Shown one piece after another: positions 28,909 through 39,195 of a stretch of DNA of 64,000 nt. Position 1 is the stretch's first letter, and each line of letters starts with the position of its first letter. A program made the translations under genes and the position numbers. Under the pieces are notes generated by a model. It did not search any database and was not told the origin of the DNA. It saw only the letters and a list, made by a program, of their open reading frames with translations. The DNA is taken from NCBI GenBank assembly GCA_015179125.1, contig WHVA01000327.1, positions 1 through 64,000 on the forward strand, written 5' to 3'. The stretch comes from Gautieria morchelliformis. Lineage: Eukaryota; Basidiomycota; Agaricomycetes; Gomphales; Gomphaceae.

Positions 28909-30291
28909 ATGCAGAGGTGCAGGCTACCACAAGAGCTGATTTGTGCCATTATCGATAATGTCATTTTCGATAGTTTGACGCGCCCCAGGAAGGACTATGG
29001 TGACCTGCATGCACACGATACTCTGCGCACATGCTCACTGGTTTGTCGCTCATGGCTTCCCTTATGCCAACGTCGCCTCTTTCATTCTATCACATTCACT
29101 ATTTGGTTCCGTTGCGGAACCTGTACAGCAACTTTGTCACCCAGCGCGCGACTGGATGAAGTTTTACTCATATCTCCTCATCTTGCCGGGTACATTCGAG
29201 AGCTGTGCCTAATGGATAGGCCCTGTCATACCTGTGATAAGAAGTGGATGGCGGCCGATGAAACACTCCCCTTGGTGTTGCGCAAACTCGGAAACCTACA
29301 GGAAATAGACATTCGGCCACTGCGTTGGAGCACATTGGCGGTAGAACTCAGACAATCAATTTGCTGGGTACTTCAGCTGCCCTCGATTACCAAGCTCGCA
29401 ATTGGTTCCGGCCGCTTTAGAAGCTTCAACGACTTTCTCAATTTCGTTTCTCATCCTAGAGATCTAACCAGCCTCGTGTTAACTGAATTCACATGGACGG
29501 ACGAGGAGCCTTTGACTCCAGAAGAAACGGGAGATGGAGGAATGCTCACTTGGAATAAGTGGGGACGCCTCTCTGAACTGCGTCTGGTATCGTTAATCTC
29601 CCCCAACACGGTACTGGTACTCGTCGATTGGCTTCTTGGGCCCCAATCTCCTGCGGACCTATCTCACGTCGAGACTCTGGACATAGTCCCTCAGGGGGAT
29701 GCCGTCAACCGGCTGCTCCGCACTATTGGCAGCTCCCTCAAGCATCTCGAGCTGCACGTGCTACCGAGGTGTTTCTGTGAGTGACTACCTATTCTGAATT
29801 GACTACCATCGTCTGACTTCAACGTCGAAGCTACCCTAAATTTCAACATCAATCTGGAGTTCAATACAGCTCTCAAATTCCTAGAATTGGGCACCCTCGA
29901 TATGTCCGAAAGCTTCGCGAACTCAACGGATTTAACCTGGCTTTTACGATTCCTCTCTAATATCGACGCATCCAACCGATTAGAAGAAATCAGACTCGAG
30001 ATGGAAATTCGTAAAGACACCTTTGAGCAAGAGGATTGCTTAGCTTGGAAGCCAGTCGACCGCATTCTTGCGGACGCTCAGTTCAGGTTTCTGCAGAAGT
30101 TGTATTTCATGATTTCGTTGGCCCCCGAAGATGATGGTGTTTACTCGCTGGATAGCGAAATGTCGCTGGATAGGCTGTGTGACTCGCTGGATAGGCTGGG
30201 TGATTTCGTGTCTATGAGCGTAGTTTCCGCGTTTCCGTTATTAGTGGAGCGAGGCGTTTCAGTGGAAGCTGACCTACACACTTATCAATAA
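28909..30291 (+). CDS. F-box protein, two exons
   Basis: The model gives 442 residues: exon 1 28,909-29,776, GT-AG intron 29,777-29,830, exon 2 29,831-30,291, with phase 1 joining to STLNFNINLEF. Residues 5-60 form an F-box (LPQELICAIIDNVIFD, then TLRTCSLVCRSWLPLCQRRL), which binds Skp1 in SCF ubiquitin ligases. The remainder has loose leucine-rich spacing (VLRKLGNLQEIDIRPL; LTSLVLTEFTW; LSELRLVSLI; SLKHLELHVLP), as in the large family of agaricomycete F-box/LRR proteins, whose substrates are unknown. Near the C-terminus a short internal repeat (SLDSEMSLDRLCDSLDRLGD) is visible in the DNA. It is isolated between transposon remnants and a gene-poor stretch. Confidence 0.8.
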
Positions 30292-32184
30292 AAAATAGTG
30301 CTACTGCTCGTCAAAGACACTACATAGGGATTGACAATGAAATTACCAGTCGCGCCTAGTCACTCCCGCTCGGCACATACCCTTGACAAGCTCGTGGATG
30401 AATGAATGGGCGCTTCGTGGCAGGTACAATGGAACTGACGAGTAGCGCAAATGTCCCGTGACCATGATGGTTGCACTTTGAATATATATTGCTATATTTC
30501 CTGCGCTTACACGCATCTAACAGAGCGAATTTTGTAACGATTGAAAAGTTACTCGTTTATGTAAAGCGCATCGGGCTCTGTGGTGGTGGGGCGGGGCATT
30601 TTGAGGCGATTCATCGTTAACCATCGTCAGCTGTAGGTTGTGCATGCGACGTTCCGCCGCTTGTGCATTGACCAGCCTCACGCATATGCACCGGATAAAT
30701 AAAATAAAAGATAAAAAAAATATGGATCACACATAACTGACAGGCGGAACAGAACAGGGGTGAGTCCTGGGTGCTGTCGCAGTTTCTGGGAGACCAGGGG
30801 AGGCGGGATAACTTGGGGGATGATGACATGCAATGAGTGGATCAGACTCACTACGATCTCTTCCTCCCAGAGATCCTCAGAGAAACGGGCGACACGTCCC
30901 TCCCTATGGGTGCGCAAAAAATTCGATGTGCGCACGGCACGCATCACGGGGTGGCGGGTACCTTGCACAGGGGATCTTGTCGCTCAGTGGGGGTGAATGC
31001 TTTGGTGGGGGCGGTGGGAGTGCCTGTGGGGTGTGTCCGTCGTGCGTCGTGCATCGTCTGCAACACTGACATGGTCCACTGCCTTTCCAACAAAGTCGAC
31101 CCCATTTCCTGGCCGGCAATGTGCGTTCCCTATAGCCTTCACTCGCACACCCACTTGTTCTCTTGCCTTTCGTCTCTCTAGCGCGGGCTCTCTCTAGCTC
31201 CTAGCGCATCTCTCCGAGTCCCGATCCCTTCTCGCTGCCGCCGACACCGTTGGGACTTCCTTATCCTCCGCTTCCGTTTCTGCCTGACAAGGCAGACAGA
31301 GGGGCCGGATACGGTATGGCGGCTGCGAGCCATAGAGCCCTCTGCTCCTGTTTGCCGCTATGGGTTCTTGCCTCTATCTTCAGCTCCTGTGTTCTCGGCT
31401 CTCCGTCTCCCACGTAGTCTCACCGACCTATGTGTCCTCACTTCTATCTTTCTAGTCTGTGTCTCCACCTCCAGCGCCCTTCACCCGCCCCTTCGCCGGC
31501 TCAGCTCTCGCGGCAGTCGGGAGTCTCTCTTCGACACGCTGCCGGACGTGATGTTAGTCTGGGTGCGGTGCTGTGGGCTCCGGGGTGTTCACTGGCTGCT
31601 GACTTGATCCTCCCATCGAGCCGACGCTAGCCAATTACCAAGGCCGCCTGCTGTTCAGTGGACTCCCCAGAGCTGGTGCGCGTGCTGCATGTCGGAGGGG
31701 GATGGACAGCGATAGACTCGAAGCTGGTTGGAGCGTGCACATGGCCCCAGGACGGGTTTATGACGCCGGCCAGAGGGTTCTGCGACTGACATGGGGACAG
31801 GCGCGGGGACGGGTGTGTGGCGACGTCAACACGGCAGTCTCAGGGCAGCGGATGGGGGTAAAGGGACGGACGCCAAGATGGGAGAGTTACGAGACGAACT
31901 AGCTCTGCGCTGCCCCTCCCCTGTGTCGCCAGTCCTGCGTTGCGCTGTTTGCACCGGGGTCTTTGCGTCCGCCGCGCTGTCTTACTGATGCTCTGCGCTC
32001 TGTGATCTGTGCTCTGTGCTCTGTATAACGATGTCTCCGTAGTTCTGCTGCTCTGCTATTCGATAGCTCTCCTCAGCATATATATTGCAAAAAAGCTACC
32101 TTCCATTTTCGCCCTAGCGCACATGTCCTTTCTGTAACTAAGTGGCACTGGTCCGTTAATTATCGCTCCAGTATTAGACGTTGA
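30292..32184. other. Gene-poor stretch
   Basis: I see no supported gene in 1.9 kb. Overlapping short frames near 30,760-31,180 and 31,370-31,990 have no motifs. The sequence between 31,150 and 32,040 is C/T-rich, with repeated CTCTGTG words near 31,990-32,025. A TATATATTG run is near 32,079. Confidence 0.4.
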
Positions 32185-32499
32185 ATGGATGAAACTCAGG
32201 ATTATGACATGCATCGTAGAGAATATGGATTTAATTTCAAAGGAGTGACCGAGAATTTAACTGTTTTAGTTACAAATATACACATGCATAGTGTGGCGAG
32301 AATACATGCATTTGACCCATTCAGCATATACACACGCGTGGTTTGGGGAGAAGCAATGCCGAAGGCACGTTGTCTAGTTGACATTTTGCAATATGCTGAG
32401 GAGAGCTATGCGCGGACGCCCGAAGCATTGTCGGACTGTCATGTCGAGTCGCCAGTTCGGGGCCTGCGCCAGAACATGAAGAGACTGATCGTGTCCTAG
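32185..32499 (+). CDS. Small hypothetical ORF
   Basis: An uninterrupted 104-codon frame starts MDETQDYDMHRREYGFNF and ends RQNMKRLIVS. No motif, signal peptide or membrane segment is seen. It lies 100 bp from the end of the convergent membrane-protein gene. It may be chance. Confidence 0.25.
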   Translation: MDETQDYDMHRREYGFNFKGVTENLTVLVTNIHMHSVARIHAFDPFSIYTRVVWGEAMPKARCLVDILQYAEESYARTPEALSDCHVESPVRGLRQNMKRLIVS

Positions 32500-32598
32500 A
32501 ATGCGAGAAGATTACTCCAGGTACAACCTCGCAGCTATCCGACCTACCCTGTTAATGCCCAGGACAAGAAATCCAACCAGGGGGGCTAGAGAACGTGT

Positions 32599-34520
32599 TT
32601 AGCACAGCAGAGACAAAGACGCAGCAAGAGTCAACATACTAGCAGCTTGTAAGATATCAACCCATATCGGTACACCGAAGTCAGTTGTAACAGCGCCGCC
32701 TTCTACAACCGCGGTCCCCGTTGGCGACACTAGTATCACAGCCCCATGCACACTGTGCAGGCATACACACTGAGGACCGTATACATGTGTGGGGAAGATT
32801 ATCAGACGCACGTTGCCACTATGATGCGATACAAACCGAACGCGACACTGAACAAAATAACGCGCAATAGGATAGAAAGCGGGACCACGCCGTTTTTCTG
32901 CCAGCCTGTGCCTGAGTGTCGGAAGACCTTCCAGTGCCTGTACAGCATCCTTACGATGAGCACTTCGTTGATTGGGTCCAATCGTGGACAATAATCAGTA
33001 ACAGGTGTGAAGGTTCATATGTATCTCTTACCGTCGAAAACCATAGCGATCATCAATAGCGCAAGCGTTGCACCAGAAACAGCTCGAATTCTGTAGTTCC
33101 GATAATTAGTGCGTGGCAGGGACCAAAGGTGAGAAGTATTGCTTACAGAGGATTGAGCAGGATCATGGCGCAATAAAAATTTGTTGATATGCTTCGTCGT
33201 ATAGAAGAACCCATAACAACAACCGTGCCCATCGCAGGCTATGTAATGTATCGCTGAGCATAACGTTACATAATGGTTGCCTCATTGGTGCTTACGACAA
33301 CGGAAGGCAGCGTGAAAACCATGAAAAGTATGTATGGCATAAGAAGAAGCTGCCGAAATATCAGTGAGACGCAGAACAACTGTGATTGATAGCACGATTG
33401 TACCGCATATGTCATCCAACGGGCCTGCTTGATATCCTTGATGGAATCGCCACGAATGGATGCACGAAGACTGAGCCAGAGCTTGAAAGAAAAAAACTCA
33501 TGACTCGAATAAGGATGAGGTGACAGGGGATATACCTGTACGACGAGAGCCAATGTGGAACCCGCGGTCATAACCTGTGCACCCTGGGTTAGTGCAGCCT
33601 GTACGACACATATACTCGGTGTCACTATTCCAAGTGAATTGAGTATATTGTTGCCGTCGGTACCATGATAGAGTCTGGAGGTGAAATGCGCGAGGAAGCA
33701 CGAAGTAAGTCTTCCCAAAGGAACTCTGCACAGAAATAGGCCTACCAACAAGATTGAGAACACAATACTGGAAAATATCCAAGTAAGGCAGAAATTCAAA
33801 AATGTGGGGTCGCGGTTGACTTTTCGAGAGAACACGGCAAAAGAAGGACAACCATCCCAACATGTCCGCCGGCGATTTGCAAAGCCAAGAAGACAGTCTG
33901 GCTTCTTCGGAGAGCTGCCGAAGGTCCTGTGAATGACGATACAGCGGGTCGTCAAACAATTGACACATACAGGCGCTATCACGACGAAACTTCTGACTAA
34001 TTGCCGTAGCCACGGGCGGGAGATCAAGTTGGAAGTCTACTTTGATTCCTTCAGAGCGACATTGATTGGTTTCCACTGCAACACACGATTAGAGTGCCAA
34101 TTGATTATTCGTTAGTAAACATACCATCCAAAAGGAGCTGAACAGCGGCCGCATCCTGAGGCGTCTTAGTTTGACACACTAGACAGTTGCCTTGGGCCCG
34201 AAGAAAGGGAACTGTGCAACCACAATGCGGAGTGGTGCAACTGGCTTTCATTGCTTGAAAATTGGCGCATAGAAGTTCGCACTTGTAGACCTAGATAAAG
34301 GGCTGGTAAGACCATAAGTGACAATGAGGGGGATCACTCACAGCGGTCGAATTTGACGAGTTTGACTGCCTGTATGAGAGTGACGAAATGACCGAGTCGG
34401 AACGTGCAGTAACTGTCCGTCCTGATCAGTGAATGGGCTCAATAAGAATGACTTGTGGCACGAAGGCTAACCACAGCCTGCAAACAGTGCTAGAAAACAT
34501 AACAGGGGTGTGAAAAACAT
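32599..34520 (-). CDS. Cys-rich secreted domain joined to a seven-helix membrane protein (possible fusion)
   Basis: Starting at 34,520, exon 1 encodes a signal peptide (MFFTPLLCFLALFAGC). After spliced introns the next exons give an eight-Cys, CFEM-like pattern (YKCELLCANFQAMKASC, HCGCTVPFLRAQGNCLVC, NQCRSEG). An intron from GTATGT (near 33,981) to GGCAG (near 33,926) joins in frame to SLRRSQTVFLALQIAGGHVG, the first helix of a seven-helix, GPCR-like family common in agaricomycetes. Further parts are SRKVNRDPTFLNFCLTWIF, CVVQAALTQGAQVMTAGST, KQARW, LLLMPYILFMVFTLPSV, GATLALLMIAMVF and PLSILLRVILFSVAFGLYRI. Helix 1 to helix 2 needs one extra T in a TTTT run (about 33,842), so the gene is frameshifted or the base is an error. 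The last exon is uncertain. Alternatively, two adjacent genes are present. Confidence 0.5.
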
Positions 34521-35001
34521 CGTCGTCCTGCAAAAGTTCAGATTAAAGTGACGTGTTGGTGTAAGTAGTACGCCTCACTAAACGCCGATCAGGACGCACT
34601 AGAGTCCATCAGCTGAGAGCGGTGAGACCTCAGCTGTGTGGTGTATTTACATGGATTTTTACTGGATCGGAAGGTAAGTATACGAGTGTCAGATTGTTAA
34701 ACCTGAAGGCTCAAATGTTCATGTCGTACCCTGGCCCATCGAAGTTCTTTGGTTCTTGAGTGGCTAATAAAGATACTTGAAGTTGTGAACTTGACAGGAT
34801 ACATAGTATAGATCCTGTCAATTTCGCAACATCAATGGCGTAAGGGATCAAGCTACTAGTGAGGCTGAGGCGGAACTGAGGACAGGACAAGGCTACTTCG
34901 TCACGTTTCTGATTGGCCCCACGCGTGGCCGGCGGGCGGTGACCCGGTACCGTGACCGCACGTGACCTAGGTCCAGTATCAGTGGCTTGCAATTGCTCTC
35001 C
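34521..35001. other. Intergenic, divergent promoters
   Basis: This region separates the minus-strand membrane-protein gene from the plus-strand gene starting at 35,002. No coding signal is seen. Confidence 0.4.
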
Positions 35002-37913
35002 ATGTCTATCTCAATCTCCAAGCTCACGACTTTACCCATCGCTGTGACCGTCGTCGATGACACCCTCGCGCTCGTGGACGAGCTCGTGCGTGCTACTAAT
35101 ATTAAGTCAGGTGAGCACCATGATGTTCTCGTTGTTGCTGCTGTTTCTCTGCTCGCTGCTATTCTCTTGGTGCTGTCCCTCCTCCTAGGCCGACACAACA
35201 CTCCTCTTCCTCCATCCTTCAACGTTCTCCACGCCCTCCTTGCCCTCGTATCCCCCACAACTTCGCACTGGCCAGCGCACTACACCGCCCTCGCTCTATC
35301 CGGCCCCCATCGCACCTTCACTCCTTCCCGCCACCCCTCCCTCACGCTGTATCTCCCCCTGCAACTGTTGATTGATGATATCGTGACTGGCGCTGTTGAG
35401 CTGAGGACGGGGGCGACATTGAAGGGTGTTGTGGATTGGCGGGGTGTATACGACGTGCCCCAAGCTTTCGAGCAAGCACGGTTGCACTCGCAGGGCAAGT
35501 CGAGCGCATCGTCACGCATCGTGGTCATACCCGGCGCGCTGTACATGACGGTCCTACTGCGGTGGGCACGATGGATGATATTCCCGCCGGCGCAGCGGAT
35601 TAGAGTACGTTTAGATCGCTTGTTTGATAGTAGGCGCATATATTCATTCATATATTCCTATCTGATTCATTCTCATATTCCCATCTCATCCATTCTCATA
35701 TTACCATCTCATATTTCATTTCCGATTCATCCACACTTCGTATTCATGATTCATTTATTCATATTCAACCATCCTCAGCTCAAAATTCAACCCAGCCCCG
35801 AATTTATCCTTCATCACATTTCATCCCCTTTCATACCCATCCCTGATTTATTCATTTCGAACTCACGATTGTATTCGCTCAACCACTCCCAGCCCATCAC
35901 TCACCTCACCCAAAGTCGACCCCCTTCCAATACCCTATTCTCAATTCATTTTTCGTACGTAGTGACAATTGTGATAGTATGCGCATATCATACTCTTCCA
36001 TTTTTTTTCCAATTCATCCCCATTTCTCATGACTCATTATTGATTCATCCACCCCAGTTCATGATTCACCCCAAAGCCCCTTTCAATCTCATCTCCCCAA
36101 TTCATCCCAACTCACTTGCATCATCCTACACCGTATTGATATTAACACACGCTTCCAACAGCCGCTGCGTTTTGTGCCTAATCCGGACTACACCCCTCCT
36201 TCCAACTCTAGTCCGAATCCGCAGTCTCGTCCAATCCGCGATGACCCTGACCAACGCCCTGATCCACGCCCGTCCCCAATCCATCACGCAGTCCCAACCC
36301 GAACCCCTACTGCCTCTGGCCCTCGCTCTTATACCCACACCCCCATCAACGCCACAATCCCCCCAACAATAACCCTCCCCCCGCTCCTCTCCACGCTACC
36401 CGCCTCGTTGCGGCGCAGGATAGCGCTCGCGGCTACCCTTGATGCCGTGCATCCTGCAAGGTTTGCCCATGCTGTTATGGAGTTTCGGGGGACGTTGAGA
36501 GCTGGGGGAGCTGGCGCTGTGGGATTATTGGAGTTTACGAGTTTAGGTGGTGGCGGTGGCGGCGCGTGTGGGTGCATATGTGCATCTTCGGCGTCTTCGG
36601 TTCCCACGCCTCACGTGTCTGTGCCTGTGCCTGCTTCTGCTCCTTCATATAAATATGCTCCCCACACTTGTTCATCTGCGTCTGGTCCGACTCCCGTGCC
36701 TCCGTTTCCATCCGCTCGCCCTGCTACGTCCTCAGCTGCGTCCGTCCCTTCATCGTCTGCTGCGTCGTCCACTTGCGTTCCGTCTTCTGCTCCTGCATAT
36801 AACTCTGCGCCTTCCTCGTCTGCTCCTTCATCTTACCCGTCTACTTCTGCTACTGCTCCTTCCTCCGCGCATGCTCCCTTCCCTTCTCCTGATCCTGCTC
36901 CGTCCCCTTCTACATGGTCCAAGTCTACGTCTCCCCCTCCGTCTCCTGCTCCATCTTCATGGTCTTTATCGTGTCTATGGCCCACCTGTCTGACACCCCG
37001 CCCCCGACTTCTCACACCTTGGCTCATAGCAGTGCTGCCGTTTTTCTACCGTGCTCGTGTGTCCGACTCTCCAAGCCGCTCTGTGTGCTCTGGCTTCCCC
37101 AGTTCCCGAGCCGTGCGCTGTGGCAATAAATCAGAATCTCATGACTCCCCCCATGTGCATGCAAGTGAATGCATGAGAAGGGAGCGGCGGCAGCGCAAGG
37201 AGAGCGCACCCTGGCACCGCCCCACGCCTGTCGCCCATGTGAACGGGCTGGCGCACATTGTGTCGCTGCTCGAGGCTCCACTATCCTCCCTTCCTGGCTC
37301 TCACGCCTCCAGGTGCTCTGGCTTTGGTCCTAACTCTCGCTCCGAAGCTAGCAGCCGTTTGAGACCGAGTCAAGCCTCATCGCACTCACCCGACCCCCCC
37401 ACGATCCTGTCCATCCAGAACGTAACCCAGCAACACGCCCAGCTCCTCGCCGAGTATGCGGACTGGCTCGAGGGGTCGACCTACCTCGAGGGGGAGAACT
37501 ACCTCGATGGCGGCGGGTGCTCGGCGGGAAGGACATGGTTCCTCACGGCGTACGCGGACTGGCTCGAAGGCGTGAGCAGAGCCAAGTCCGGGGCGGAGGG
37601 AACTGATTGGGAAAGGAATGAGGAGGGGTTTCACGAGGGTGCTTATGGAGGTGCAGTGGAATGGAAGAAGGAATGGAACAAAAGGACACAAGCCTGGGAC
37701 GAAGCAACACACGAGTCCGCCCTCGCCGCGCACCGCGCCGAGATCTTCTGGGCGCGCTGGGAGGCGGCGTGTTATGCGTCAGGGAGTGGGGGAGGCATGG
37801 CCCGTGATGGGGGTGGGGCTGCCGGTTGTCAAAGCAGCGTCTGTGAGTGTGGAGGGGGAAACCGGGGAGGGGAGGGGAGGATGCAGAGGTGGGTTATTTG
37901 TGTTAGATTGTGA
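35002..37913 (+). CDS. Unknown Ser/Pro-rich protein
   Basis: I do not recognise a family. The ATG at 35,002 begins MSISISKLTTLPIAVTVVDD. A 78-bp GTGAGC...CTCCTAG segment (35,111-35,188) is probably an intron but has no stop. Without it the protein reads KSGRHNTPLPPSFNVLHALL, then VDWRGVYDVPQAFEQA and ALYMTVLLRWARWMIFPP. A 557-bp pyrimidine-rich intron (35,605-36,161) follows, then PLRFVPNPDYTPPSN. The centre (36,600-36,960) is Ser/Pro/Ala-rich and is the source of the duplicate at 11,314-11,631. The C-terminal part has a repeated YADWLEG motif (37,460 and 37,552) in an acidic, Trp-rich region. The model is about 758 residues; more introns are likely near 36,960-37,190. Confidence 0.55.
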
Positions 37914-37916
37914 GGC

Positions 37917-38533
37917 GGGCCTGTGAGATGGGTGAGGCGCAAGGGGTGAGCCTGAGTGTGGGAGGAATGCTTGTGTGGATGTCACTTCCAATTCGACATG
38001 TTTAACTTCTACGTTTCAACTCTTGCACGCGTCTTTACAACAAACCCAAGCCTTACAGCTCAAAGCCCAAACGTGGTATCCCTATTCCCTGGTTATGCCA
38101 TAAAGGACTTCAAACCTGACAACCCGTACACAATTCTGCAGCAGTGGGGGAGATGTGGGAGTCAATAACAGTCCTAACCCGCAAGAGTGACGGGTCGATA
38201 GGATTACTCTCGAACCATTGGAGAACTTGTATCCATACGAATTCGACACTTAAACAAGGGTGATCAAAGATTTTCTAGACTTGGCGGAATTTTCAGCCGC
38301 CTTTTATTTCTTATATGGCTCATACGTGCACACCTGAGTATTCTGTTTCGACAGATCGGTAGCAGGTTATTCCAGCGTGACGACCACATACTAAGCTATG
38401 TGTGGCCATAACTTTGCTCAACGCTTTCCAGTGCTCCAGCACTCCCAGTCTACGAATACAAGCACGCCTGAGGGTTTGCAGAAACCCCAATGTCGCGGCG
38501 TTGGGCCACCAGAGCCTGATCAGTGCACCACCC
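37917..38533. other. Intergenic
   Basis: No supported gene. It holds the 3' flanks of the convergent Ser/Pro-rich gene and CMC2. Confidence 0.4.
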
Positions 38534-38924
38534 TCAATCATCTTCCTCCAACCCCTGCCAGCCCGCCTCTGTCTTCTTCCTCCGCTCACGCGACACCTCC
38601 CGGTTCCGCGCCGCCCTGTCCAAACGCTGCAGCCCAATGTCACACAACCCAAGAAAGCCCCAGATTCAGAATCAGCAACAAAGCCGGCCACGAGTGGAAG
38701 GACGCAGACGCAACCCACCTCCTTCCGCAAACACATATTAAGCTCCTGCTTTGCTTTGTTACACGTACCCATGAATCGCGCACCCCACCATTGCGAGTGA
38801 CACTGATCTAGTGCGGCGATGAAGTCTTTGCAGACTGGAACAACGTAGGAAAGGTGGGTGCAATTGATTGAGGAAGTGTAATATGCAACTTGCCTAGACG
38901 TTTGTCTGTCAGCTGGGGATGCAT
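38534..38924 (-). CDS. CMC2: CMC2-like mitochondrial intermembrane-space protein
   Basis: Three exons (38,924-38,894; 38,834-38,719; 38,626-38,534) give 79 residues starting MHPQLTDKRLVCKDF. Two CX9C motifs are exact: C-KDFIAALDQ-C and C-NKAKQELNM-C, the twin-CX9C helical hairpin oxidised by Mia40 in the intermembrane space. CMC2 proteins assist cytochrome c oxidase assembly. The MHPQL start and the basic tail (RERRKKTEAGWQGLEEDD) fit the family. Intron 1 has a GC 5' splice site (AG|GCAAGT), and the frame matches only if it is used. Introns 1 and 2 are in phase with the model. The gene is divergent from the poly(A) polymerase gene, 271 bp away. Confidence 0.92.
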
Positions 38925-39195
38925 TGCGCTTTACTTTTTCGGACGCCGCGGGCGTCAGTGGATATTTTCTAAGTTCAAGAAGCGTGCTCGACCAACGCCT
39001 CGAGCGTAACAATCCTCGCTGACTGCTGGTTCGCCACTGTATACTCATTCTGCAGCTGTGAATATACGCCTCACCAGGAGTACTCGCAATCAGTAGAGAG
39101 TGCCAGTCCCATATAGACTAATATAGGTACCCTCCCAGCTTGGACATCGCAGGGACAAACGCCCAAGTTAGAGTATCATCTGACGCTTGGTGCGT

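Noticed and set aside
35640-36160. Continuation of the 34,987 open frame with Ile/Ser/His-rich text (SYLIHSHIPISSILIL)
   Set aside because: Pyrimidine-rich, bounded by GTACGT at 35,605 and CAACAG at 36,161, with the exons joining in phase; this is an intron.
38398-38811. Plus-strand ORFs of 130+ codons
   Set aside because: Antisense shadows of CMC2 exons and intron 2.
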